A DNA stretch of 39,157 nt from IMG/VR virus record IMGVR_UViG_3300045454_000137, positions 1-39,157 of that record. The stretch is one strand, 5' to 3'. Positions 13,423 through 20,327 of this stretch are shown in pieces. Made by a program: the position numbers and the translations under genes. Below the pieces are notes generated by a model. It ran no database searches. It saw only the letters and a list, made by a program, of their open reading frames with translations, and was not told where the DNA came from. Positions within the stretch are counted from its first letter, which is position 1; each line of letters opens with the position of its first letter. This DNA comes from a virus.

Positions 13423-14016
13423 ATGACTGCTGAAGCAGAGCAACACACGCCAGCAGAGCGCAGGCTGCACGAGCGGCGGAGCGATCTGCGTCATCGCTTG
13501 CGTGTGTCGGCGCTATACCACCAGCGGCGTTCACGTTTCTTTGACATCTGCGACAAGGTCAGCACTGCCTATGCTGTTTTGGCCAGTACTGCGGCTGTTT
13601 CTCAGCTTTTCTCGGAATACGCTGTGGCGGGGCGCCCGATTGAAGTTGCGCTTGGCGCATCAGTGGCATTGATCTCCACGATCGCATTGGTAGCGGGGTA
13701 CAGTAACAGGGCGCGCGATCACTTCGCGCTTGCGGGTGACTACCGTAAGGTGCTTGCACAGCTGGAGGCGGCCGGCGATTGGCCTGATGTGGAACTCATC
13801 GACAAATTGTTCGCGGAGTACACAACGATTGAGAGTCGTGAGCCTGCGCCGATGACAACGCTGGTTCAGGCTTGCGAAAACCACCTAAACATCGCTGACA
13901 AAGGCGAGGTGGTTCCCATTCCCTCGTATCAGCGCCTGCTGATGCAGGTGTGGGACTTTAAGCCAATCGTGCCTCAGAGCAAGCGCTCTGAGGACTCTCT
14001 CGACCCCAAGAATTAA
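13423..14016 (+). CDS. Two-TM membrane protein, SLATT-like (cargo gene)
   Basis: The 197-residue product has a basic N-terminal helix (residues 10-42, rich in Arg). Two membrane segments follow (about 48-68, STAYAVLASTAAVSQLF, and 75-92, ALGASVALISTIALVAGY), then a long cytoplasmic helical tail (ARDHFALAGDYRKVLAQLEAAG). This helix-TM-TM-helix plan resembles SLATT domains, which are membrane effectors of nucleotide-linked and other anti-phage systems. The match is judged by layout only. No nucleotide cyclase or sensor gene is adjacent. It is the last gene before the lysis cassette, and its 3' end carries a strong hairpin (13972-13993). Confidence 0.6.
   Translation: MTAEAEQHTPAERRLHERRSDLRHRLRVSALYHQRRSRFFDICDKVSTAYAVLASTAAVSQLFSEYAVAGRPIEVALGASVALISTIALVAGYSNRARDHFALAGDYRKVLAQLEAAGDWPDVELIDKLFAEYTTIESREPAPMTTLVQACENHLNIADKGEVVPIPSYQRLLMQVWDFKPIVPQSKRSEDSLDPKN
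13972..13993 (+). other. Strong hairpin at the cargo/lysis boundary
   Basis: CCTCAGAGC, loop AAGC and GCTCTGAGG form a perfect 9-bp stem inside the last codons of the two-TM gene. There is no T-run, so it is not a standard intrinsic terminator. It may pause polymerase or shield transcripts at the border between repressor-linked genes and the lysis cassette. Confidence 0.45.
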
Positions 14017-14041
14017 GGCGGTTTAACTGTCGCGATAAGCC

Positions 14042-14065
14042 CATGCAGGCCACCATGCCTGCATG
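14042..14065 (+). promoter_or_regulatory. Hairpin containing the endolysin start codon
   Basis: CATGCAGGC (14042-14050), loop CACCAT and GCCTGCATG (14057-14065) form a perfect 9-bp stem. The last three bases of the 3' arm are the ATG of the endolysin, and no Shine-Dalgarno precedes it. An in-frame TAA at 14036 rules out an earlier start. Folding would hide the start codon. Confidence 0.55.
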
Positions 14066-14671
14066 TCGCGCTCATTCAATCTCATCGTCATCCACTGCTC
14101 GGCCACGGCCAACGGCGATCCGCTGTTTCGTGGTGTGGCGGGCCAGCCTGGCTTTGCCACGGCTGCCGATGTGATCGACGGCTGGCATGGGCAGCGAGGA
14201 TTCAGACGCAGTGGGCCAGATGCGCAACGCTGGAACCCCAAGCTGCGCCACATCGGCTATCACTTTGTTTTGCCGAGTAATGGCGCCGTGTTCACGGGCC
14301 GATCGCTTGTCGAGCCTGGCGCGCACGTCGCGGGCCACAACGCCCATTCCATCGGCATCTGCCTCACTGGCACTAGCAAATATACGGTTGATCAGTGGCG
14401 CGCGCTTGAGGCGCTGCTGCGCCAGCTCAGCACTGCTCACGGCATTCCGCTGCAGCCTGCTCGCGTGGGTGCGCGAACATCAGGGCGGCCGACACTGGTA
14501 CACGGTGTGTGCGGCCACCGAGATCTGTCGCCTGACCGCAATGGTGATGGTGTCGTTGATCGCACAGAGTGGACAAAGATGTGCCCGGGCTTTGATGTGC
14601 GCACCTACCTGGAATCGGGGCTGATTCCGCCCCGTGATGCGGTGATCTTGCCGGAGGGTGGTCATGCCTGA
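14063..14671 (+). CDS. Endolysin, N-acetylmuramoyl-L-alanine amidase (Amidase_2/PGRP fold)
   Basis: The 202-residue product is a zinc amidase that cuts the MurNAc-L-Ala bond of peptidoglycan. Visible motifs are IVIHCSAT (H11), RHIGYHFVL (about 62-70), GAHVAGHNAHSIGICLTG (87-103), HGVCGHRDLSPD (H152) and KMCPGF (C174). H11, H152 and C174 correspond to the His/His/Cys zinc site of T7 lysozyme. There is no signal peptide, so release needs the holin. It is the first gene of the lysis cassette. Its ATG lies in a hairpin without a Shine-Dalgarno. Confidence 0.9.
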   Translation: MSRSFNLIVIHCSATANGDPLFRGVAGQPGFATAADVIDGWHGQRGFRRSGPDAQRWNPKLRHIGYHFVLPSNGAVFTGRSLVEPGAHVAGHNAHSIGICLTGTSKYTVDQWRALEALLRQLSTAHGIPLQPARVGARTSGRPTLVHGVCGHRDLSPDRNGDGVVDRTEWTKMCPGFDVRTYLESGLIPPRDAVILPEGGHA

Positions 14672-14891
14672 CCAAGTGCCCAACATCACAGTGAGCATGC
14701 CTGCCAAGCCCGCCGGCTACTCCAAAACGCTCTGGTTCAACTTGCTGGTTGTGCTGTGCGCTGCTGCAGAGATGCAAGTCGGTCTGCTGCAGCCACTGCT
14801 GCCCGTCGACGTTTATCAGTTGCTGGTGTTTGTGCTGGGTGTGGGCAACGCAGGTCTGCGCTTCTTGACGACGCAGGGGGTGCGGCTGTGA
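14664..14891 (+). CDS. Putative holin
   Basis: The 75-residue product starts at ATG 14664 with GGAGG at about 6 nt, overlapping the endolysin end by 8 nt. Two hydrophobic segments (about 24-42, LWFNLLVVLCAAAEMQVGL, and 50-67, YQLLVFVLGVGNAGLRFL) with a soluble N-terminus fit a class II-type holin. Placement between endolysin and spanins supports the call. A GTG two codons upstream is an alternative start. No sequence family is recognised. Confidence 0.65.
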   Translation: MPDQVPNITVSMPAKPAGYSKTLWFNLLVVLCAAAEMQVGLLQPLLPVDVYQLLVFVLGVGNAGLRFLTTQGVRL

Positions 14892-15517
14892 TCACTGCCA
14901 TGCTGAAAAACGCAATGGGCCCCGGTGTGCTGGTGCTGGCGGCGCTGCTGTCTGTGGCGGGGGTGCTTGCTGGCACCTGGCTGGCTGGGCGCCACTCTGG
15001 CATCCAAGCTGAGCGCCTGGTGCAGCAAGACCTGGCCGACGAGCAAAAGGCTCACTACGAACGCGCACTGCAGCAAGAGCGCCAGCGCGGCCGGCAAGCT
15101 GCTGACGCCTTGCGCCTGCAACTGCAGTCGCAGGCCCAGCGCCTGGACGACATCCAACGGAGAACTGCCCATGTACCACGCGTTGTCGCCACGACGGGTT
15201 GCCCGGATCCTGCTGGCAGCCGTCTCAGTGTTGCTGGCCTCTTGCGCCTCAACACCGCCCTTGGCGCGAGCCTGCCCGGAGGTGCCAGCGGAGATGCTGC
15301 AGCCCCTGCCGGAGCTGGTGCCCCTGGCGACGACGCCCGATGGTGGCAGCCCACCAGCGTCACCTGCGAGCAAGCCGCAGACAACGCCGAAATCAACTAC
15401 GGGCGGTGCACGGAGATCCGTGCGCGATGCCTAGCGCTGATCGACTTCATCAAGCAACGTCAATCCACTGATCCTGGAGCACATCATGAGCAAACAGAAC
15501 TGGCCGGCCCACGGTGA
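14888..15517 (+). CDS. Rz: Inner-membrane spanin (Rz-like)
   Basis: The 209-residue product starts at GTG 14888 in a GTGA overlap with the holin. An N-terminal membrane anchor (about 10-35, GPGVLVLAALLSVAGVLAGTWLAG) is followed by a periplasmic coiled coil (QQDLADEQKAHYERALQQERQRGRQAADALRLQLQSQAQ). The C-terminal half holds several cysteines (TGCPD, VTCEQ, GRCTE, RARC). With Rz1 it spans the periplasm and fuses the membranes at lysis. The outer-membrane partner is coded wholly inside this gene. An ATG four codons later is an alternative start. Confidence 0.8.
   Translation: MITAMLKNAMGPGVLVLAALLSVAGVLAGTWLAGRHSGIQAERLVQQDLADEQKAHYERALQQERQRGRQAADALRLQLQSQAQRLDDIQRRTAHVPRVVATTGCPDPAGSRLSVAGLLRLNTALGASLPGGASGDAAAPAGAGAPGDDARWWQPTSVTCEQAADNAEINYGRCTEIRARCLALIDFIKQRQSTDPGAHHEQTELAGPR
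15171..15434 (+). CDS. Rz1: Outer-membrane spanin lipoprotein (Rz1-like), nested in Rz
   Basis: The 87-residue product lies in another frame fully inside the Rz gene. A lipoprotein signal (RRVARILLAAVSVLLASCAS) ends at lipobox LASC. The mature part is proline-rich (STPPLARACPEVPAEM, PLPELVPLATTPDGGSPPASPASKP), as in Rz1 proteins. GGAG precedes the ATG at 15171. Nested Rz/Rz1 is the standard arrangement in lambda-type lysis cassettes. Confidence 0.82.
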   Translation: MYHALSPRRVARILLAAVSVLLASCASTPPLARACPEVPAEMLQPLPELVPLATTPDGGSPPASPASKPQTTPKSTTGGARRSVRDA

Positions 15518-15803
15518 CGACGGCGTGGCTATCACGGCCACCAGCACCAGCGCCGCGCACCTGATCGCTGACAACAGCCTGGAGCGGACGGGCGAAGACA
15601 TCATGGTCTACAACCCCGGGCCCAACTTCGTGCACATCAAGACGGGCGCCTCAGCCGAGGGCCTGGTCGCCACGCCGCTGAGCATCCCGGTTCCGCCGCA
15701 GACGCTGAGCCCGTATCGCAAGGGTGTCGGCGCGACGCACATGGCAGTGATCTGCCCGAGCGGCTCGCAGGCGATTGTCGTGTTTACTGGTGAGGGGGCT
15801 TGA
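15486..15803 (+). CDS. Hypothetical late protein, probably beta-rich
   Basis: The product has 105 residues from the ATG at 15486 (GGAG upstream), overlapping the Rz end by 32 nt. The sequence (IMVYNPGPNFVHIKTGASAEG, VICPSGSQAIVVFTGEG) alternates short beta strands and turns. It resembles small phage surface or fibre-associated domains, but no family is identified. It directly precedes the SGNH hydrolase gene with an adjoining ribosome site and may act with it. Confidence 0.6.
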   Translation: MSKQNWPAHGDDGVAITATSTSAAHLIADNSLERTGEDIMVYNPGPNFVHIKTGASAEGLVATPLSIPVPPQTLSPYRKGVGATHMAVICPSGSQAIVVFTGEGA

Positions 15804-15805
15804 TC

Positions 15806-17074
15806 ATGAGTGCACGTGGACGGAGTTGGGGTGGGCAGGTGGTGGGGGGTGGGGTGCGCAAGGGTCGCCGCGCCCTGCAAATGCACTATGGCCGCTTGGC
15901 AACACTGACAAACGACGCATCTGGCCGCACTCACCATATGGTGGTAGCCATCCCTGCGCAGGCTGACGAGATCATGCTCGTGGCGGTCAACTCGCAGACG
16001 ACCCAAGCTGTTGAGTTGCAGGCCCAGGTTTGCACGATGGCGACCACGACCAACATCAACAACAGCGACGGGTCCGCTGGGGCCTGGTCTGCGTTGGCTG
16101 AATGGGCCAACAACAACGGCACGGCGAACATTGGCCAGATCGCGGCGTCGCTCTCGTCAGTTCGCCCCCGCTGGATCGTGTCAAACCCGATCTCAATTAG
16201 CACCGTCGACCGCACGGATGGCGGCCCAGGGGCGCTACTGGGCATCCGCTACTTCATGCGGACCAACATTCCGAGCTACACAGTCTTTGGTAACGGCGGC
16301 TCGGACAACCTGCTGAACTGGGCTACCAAGCCTGACGGCCGGATCAAAATCTGCCGCTCGCAGATTGGTAACCATGTCGGCACGACAAGCGGATTTACGT
16401 CGACCACAAACGAGTCGCAATCTCCAGTCATCGGCGTGATCTTCTTGGCCCGAGGCCGCGTGCTCACGGTGGCGCGCTTTGGTGACTCAATCATGGATGG
16501 GCGCGGGACGTACTTGGGTGAGGGCTACATGGACCCCGCCGCCATTCAACTGCAAGCGTCTACTGGTGTCGTTGTGTCTGACGCGAATTTCGCATGGGCT
16601 GGTGCTCCATCAGCTCAATACATGCAGACTGCTATCGACGCTCTGGCGACATTTGGCCCGTACATTGACGTAGGTGTGGTTGCTGCAGGCTCGCCCAATG
16701 ACGTGGCAAGCACAATCAACGCAGGGATCATTTCAGGCATTAGACGAAACTTCGGCCGGGTGCTGGACGCATTTGTCGATGCCCGTGTACGTGCTGTGGT
16801 GGCCACGTGGGCTCCTTCCAATACTGCCATCAAAAACTATGGTGCGACCGACTCGTTGCGCAGAGCTTGGAACGAGCAAGTGCGGCAAGCTTCGCGCACC
16901 GGCGAGTACGACTTGGTCGACACAGATTTGATCTGGTCAGGCGCTACAGATGGCGCAGGGCAAGTCCAGATGGCGGTAGGAAGCACTGACGACAACATCC
17001 ACCCGAACAATGCTGGTAACGCGCTGGCGGTTCCTGCGGCAGTCTCAGCAATCACGCCATTGGCGTTGCCATGA
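15806..17074 (+). CDS. SGNH/GDSL-fold hydrolase
   Basis: The product has 422 residues. The N-terminal 215 are beta-rich and unrecognised. The C-terminal half is an SGNH hydrolase: block I FGDSIMDG with S228, block II NFAWAG with G266, block III AGSPNDV with N298, block V DDNIHPN with D396 and H399. Such enzymes are esterases or deacetylases. A phage copy could de-acetylate host surface polysaccharide or peptidoglycan, either in the virion or at lysis. ATG 15806 has GAGGGGG 7 nt upstream; a TTG at 15800 is less likely. It sits between the lysis and packaging genes. Confidence 0.8.
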   Translation: MSARGRSWGGQVVGGGVRKGRRALQMHYGRLATLTNDASGRTHHMVVAIPAQADEIMLVAVNSQTTQAVELQAQVCTMATTTNINNSDGSAGAWSALAEWANNNGTANIGQIAASLSSVRPRWIVSNPISISTVDRTDGGPGALLGIRYFMRTNIPSYTVFGNGGSDNLLNWATKPDGRIKICRSQIGNHVGTTSGFTSTTNESQSPVIGVIFLARGRVLTVARFGDSIMDGRGTYLGEGYMDPAAIQLQASTGVVVSDANFAWAGAPSAQYMQTAIDALATFGPYIDVGVVAAGSPNDVASTINAGIISGIRRNFGRVLDAFVDARVRAVVATWAPSNTAIKNYGATDSLRRAWNEQVRQASRTGEYDLVDTDLIWSGATDGAGQVQMAVGSTDDNIHPNNAGNALAVPAAVSAITPLALP

Positions 17075-17119
17075 CCCCCTCATCCGCAAGCGCAGCAAAC
17101 AATAGCTGACAAGGCACTT

Positions 17120-17470
17120 ATGCCCAATATCACCCCAGGCTTCGTACTTGACTTCATCCAGTGCGTCGTTCTCGCGATCCTGGCCCTGGTGCAATGGCTA
17201 CGCAAGCCGGGCCATGACGCCGCTGCCGCAGTCTCACTGCTGCGCGATCACACCGATCAGCAGCACACCGAACTGCGACAGCACGTTGACACGATGCACG
17301 CCACCACTCATCGCGACATCGCGGTGCTTTCCGAACGCATTGCACACATGCCAACAGACGAAGAGCTGGCACAGCTCAACGGTGCCGTGCATGCCCTGGC
17401 TGAGACTCAGAAGGTGATGGCCGCGCAACTCAACCGCATCGAGAACTACCTGCTCAACGCCAAGGGTTGA
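17120..17470 (+). CDS. DUF2730-like phage membrane protein
   Basis: The 116-residue product has an N-terminal hydrophobic segment (about 8-26, VLDFIQCVVLAILALVQWL). A helical coiled-coil region follows (RDHTDQQHTELRQHVDTMH ... ISERIAHMPTDEELAQLNGAVHALAETQK), the pattern of DUF2730 proteins found ahead of the terminase in transposable phages. The role is unknown. AAGG precedes the ATG, and the gene opens the packaging operon after a 45-bp gap. Confidence 0.7.
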   Translation: MPNITPGFVLDFIQCVVLAILALVQWLRKPGHDAAAAVSLLRDHTDQQHTELRQHVDTMHATTHRDIAVLSERIAHMPTDEELAQLNGAVHALAETQKVMAAQLNRIENYLLNAKG

Positions 17471-17473
17471 AAC

Positions 17474-17770
17474 ATGAGCTTCGAGGACTTCCAGACCGCT
17501 GATCGACGCTTGACGCTGCTGCGCGCGCTGCAAGGCGCCGCTGGCTATCGTGCTGCGCAGTTTCTCCTGGCGCGCTACCTGGAGCAGTTTGGCCACGTCG
17601 TCAGCGCTGACCGCCTGCAGTCTGACTTGGCCTGGCTGCGCGAGCAGGGCCTGATCAAGCTGGAGCAACCCGAGGGTGTGTATGTGGCCACGCTGACGCA
17701 GCGCGGGCATGACGCCGCTTCTGGCCGCGCCGACGTACCTGGCGTGGCCAAGCCGCAGCCCGGCTTTTGA
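17474..17770 (+). CDS. Small winged-helix phage protein upstream of the terminase
   Basis: The 98-residue product (MSFEDFQTADRRLTLLRALQGAAGYRAAQFLLARYLEQFGHVVSADRLQSDLAWLREQGLIKLEQ...) has a winged-helix layout ending in a hairpin wing (VYVATLTQRGHDAASG). Similar proteins regularly stand between DUF2730 and DUF3486 in Mu-like phages. It is probably DNA-binding. Start ATG 17474 is 3 nt after the preceding stop. Confidence 0.7.
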   Translation: MSFEDFQTADRRLTLLRALQGAAGYRAAQFLLARYLEQFGHVVSADRLQSDLAWLREQGLIKLEQPEGVYVATLTQRGHDAASGRADVPGVAKPQPGF

Positions 17771-17782
17771 GGGGGCGCGACC

Positions 17783-18373
17783 ATGCCACCCATCCCCAAG
17801 GTCGCCCAACTGCCCGATGAGTATCGGGATTGGTTGCGCCGCGCGTTCATCGACCGGGCCTTTGGCGACATCCAAGGCATCACCGATGAGCTCAACACGA
17901 TGTTGCGCGAAGGTGGCATCGCTGTGTCAATCGGCAAGTCGGCGATCGGGGCTGAGGCCCAGAAAGTCAAGCGGGCACAAGAATCGATCCGCGCCGCCAC
18001 CGATGCTGCAAAGCTCATTGCAGAGGCCAGCCGCGACGACGGCGATATGCGGTCTGAGGCCGTGATGGCGCTCATCCAGTCGGACATGTTTGAAGCGCTG
18101 CTGCGCGCGCGCGAGTCTGAATCGCTGGAAGACCCGCTGGCCCGACTGGCGGCGATGAGCGAGGCCGCGAAAGCGGCTGCGCGCCTGACGGTGGCCCGCG
18201 TGAACCAAAGCAAGTGGCGCAACGAGGTTGAAGCTCGCGCAAAGGCTGCGGCTGACAGGGTCGCCAAGATCGCAAAGACTGGTGGGCTGACGAAGGACCA
18301 AGTCAGCGAAATCAGGCGGCAGATCTTGGGCGTGGCCAAGGCCGCGCCCGCCGCGCCCACACAGGGGGCCTGA
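17783..18373 (+). CDS. DUF3486 protein, probable small terminase (Mu gp27-like)
   Basis: The 196-residue product begins KVAQLPDEYRDWLRRAFIDRAFGDIQGITDELNTMLREGGIAVSIGKSAIG. This is the DUF3486 pattern: an N-terminal helix-turn-helix that selects a site, followed by long helices (residues 55-165). In Mu the equivalent is thought to be the small terminase subunit that recognises the packaging start. It overlaps the large terminase gene by 1 nt (TGATG), and GGGGG precedes the ATG. Confidence 0.82.
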   Translation: MPPIPKVAQLPDEYRDWLRRAFIDRAFGDIQGITDELNTMLREGGIAVSIGKSAIGAEAQKVKRAQESIRAATDAAKLIAEASRDDGDMRSEAVMALIQSDMFEALLRARESESLEDPLARLAAMSEAAKAAARLTVARVNQSKWRNEVEARAKAAADRVAKIAKTGGLTKDQVSEIRRQILGVAKAAPAAPTQGA

Positions 18374-20178
18374 TGACGCAGCGCCCCCCGAAGCCCACAC
18401 CGGGCCCGGCGCGCAAGCGGGGGCCTGTCAAGAAGATCGCGCGGGCGGTGGGCTCTGCGCTGATGGCTGCATCGATAGCCGCTGGCGCCGCAACGGCCGC
18501 GCCGCTGAGCCATGCGCTGCCCAGCGACAGCCCGCTGAATGACCTGGCCACGTCGACAGAGTCGGCGCTGCCCACGGTGCTGCTGGGCTATCAGCAGCGG
18601 TGGATTGCCGACCAGGCCCAGCTCAAGATCATGGAGAAGGGCCGGCGCACAGGCATGACCTGGGCCGAGGCTGCCGACAACGTGCTGATCGCCGCGTCTG
18701 AGGGCGGCAGCAACGTCTTCTACATCAGCGCCACGCAAGACATGGCGCGTGAGTACATCGAGGCCTGTGCCATGTGGGCGCGGGCGTTCGATTACGCGGC
18801 GGGCGAGATCGGCGAGGGCATGTACGACGATGGGGACGATGAACACATCGACCCGGCGAAGCGCTACATCAAGACGTACGAGATCGTCTTTCCCGGTAGC
18901 GGGCGGCGCATCGTGGCGCTGTCGAGCCGCCCGACGAACTTGCGCGGTAAGCAGGGTGTCATCGTCATCGATGAGGGCGCGTTCGCACCAGACCTGGGCC
19001 AGCTCATCAAGGCCGCGATGGCCATGCTTCTTTGGGGCGACAAGGTCCGCATCATCTCGACGCATGACGGCGTTGAGAATCCATTCAACCAGCTTATCCA
19101 GGAAGTACGCGCGGGCAAGCGCGGTGGCCCCGAGCAGGCCAGCGTGCATCGTGTGACCTTCCGCGACGCAGTGAACGACGGGCTGTATCGCCGTGTGTGC
19201 CTGCGCAAGGGCATTGAGTGGACGCAGGCCAATGAAGACGCATGGGTGCAGCAGGCCTACAAGTTCTATGGCGACGATGCGGCTGAAGAGCTTGACGCGG
19301 TGCCATCAGCGTCGAGCGGCGCGTATCTGAGCCTGGCGCTGATTCAGCAGCGCATGACCTCGGTGCCGCCGCCGGCAGGCCCGGTGATCGTGCGTGGCAA
19401 GTGGGACGATGCGTTTGCCTACCTGCCTGAGGATGTGCGCACCTACGCGATCAAGGGCTGGATTGCTGAGCAACTGCAGCCGCACCTGGCCACGCTGAGC
19501 AACGACCTGCTGCATGCGTTTGGGCAAGACTTTGCGCGCAACCGCGATCAGTCAGTCATCGTGATCCTGGAGCGTGGCGGCGACCTTGTGGCCCGCGTGC
19601 GCGTGGTGATCGAGTTGGCCAACTGCCCGTTCACGTGCCAAGAGCAGATCATGGAGCACGTGATCGAGCAGCTCAAGCTGCGGCGCTGGCGCGGCGGTGC
19701 GATGGACGCCACCGGCAACGGTGCGGCCCTGGCCGAGAAGATGGCGCAGAAATACGGCACCGGGATGGTGGAGCAAGTCAAGCTGAGCGAGTCGTTCTAC
19801 TTGAACCACATGCCCAAGCTGCGCATGGCGCTGCAAGACGGCACGCTGACGGACATCCCGCGTGACGCGGACATTCAGGATGACTTGCGCGCCATCAAGC
19901 TGATCAACGGTGTGCCCAAGCTGCCCAGCGGCAACACACAGAGCGCTGGCGCCAAAGCGGCTGCTGCAGACGGTGGCAGCAAGACGCGCCGCCACGGTGA
20001 CTTTGCGATCGCGGTTTTCTTGGCGGTGTATGCGTTTTCGCGCGAGGTGGGTGAGGTGGACTGGTTGTCTGCACCGGCCAAGGCTGCATGGGGTGGCGAA
20101 AGCACCGGCGACCGCCGCCTTGACGATGAGCTGAGCGATCAGATGGCCGGGATGGATTGGCAAACCGGGACGTGGTGA
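18373..20178 (+). CDS. Terminase large subunit (Mu gp28-like)
   Basis: The 601-residue product is the packaging motor plus nuclease. The ATPase domain has a Walker A-like GRRTGMT (90-96), as is usual for Mu-type TerL, and Walker B GVIVIDEGAF (195-204, D200/E201). A coupling-type motif lies near IISTHDG (227-233). The nuclease domain has acidic residues in HAFGQDFARNRDQS (D386, D392) and GGAMDATGNG. It cuts and pumps phage DNA with flanking host DNA by headful. Odd: the first 65 residues add a basic stretch and an Ala-rich hydrophobic segment ending in TAAP, like a signal peptide. Confidence 0.92.
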   Translation: MTQRPPKPTPGPARKRGPVKKIARAVGSALMAASIAAGAATAAPLSHALPSDSPLNDLATSTESALPTVLLGYQQRWIADQAQLKIMEKGRRTGMTWAEAADNVLIAASEGGSNVFYISATQDMAREYIEACAMWARAFDYAAGEIGEGMYDDGDDEHIDPAKRYIKTYEIVFPGSGRRIVALSSRPTNLRGKQGVIVIDEGAFAPDLGQLIKAAMAMLLWGDKVRIISTHDGVENPFNQLIQEVRAGKRGGPEQASVHRVTFRDAVNDGLYRRVCLRKGIEWTQANEDAWVQQAYKFYGDDAAEELDAVPSASSGAYLSLALIQQRMTSVPPPAGPVIVRGKWDDAFAYLPEDVRTYAIKGWIAEQLQPHLATLSNDLLHAFGQDFARNRDQSVIVILERGGDLVARVRVVIELANCPFTCQEQIMEHVIEQLKLRRWRGGAMDATGNGAALAEKMAQKYGTGMVEQVKLSESFYLNHMPKLRMALQDGTLTDIPRDADIQDDLRAIKLINGVPKLPSGNTQSAGAKAAAADGGSKTRRHGDFAIAVFLAVYAFSREVGEVDWLSAPAKAAWGGESTGDRRLDDELSDQMAGMDWQTGTW

Positions 20179-20192
20179 GCTTCGTTGTGGGG

Positions 20193-20232
20193 CTGCGCGT
20201 GCCGCGCAGGCGTTCATGAACGTTCATGAACG
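20193..20232. repeat. Hairpin and overlapping palindromes between terminase and portal
   Basis: CTGCGC (20193-20198) pairs with GCGCAG (20204-20209). Directly after, CGTTCATGAA is repeated in tandem at 20211-20230 and followed by CG, giving two overlapping copies of the perfect palindrome CGTTCATGAACG. The element is in the 149-bp gap before the preferred portal start. It may be a protein-binding site or an RNA structure; the role is unknown. Confidence 0.5.
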
Positions 20233-20327
20233 GGGCAAAGGCAGTGGCCCGCTACCAGCGGATGGGCAAGGGCTTGCGGCAGGCCACAGGGCCGATTTCA
20301 GAACCGGCGTTTTTGAGTGAGGTTTTC

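Noticed and set aside
17575-19149. Long open frame on the minus strand (about 524 codons) opposite DUF3486 and TerL
   Set aside because: It is antisense to well-supported genes, has Arg/Ala-rich low-complexity translation and no motif. Long shadows are expected at this GC content.
20226-20327. In-frame upstream extension of the portal gene
   Set aside because: Family members begin at the MILDHKGKPID-like segment. The upstream ATG has no ribosome site and would cover the palindromic element.
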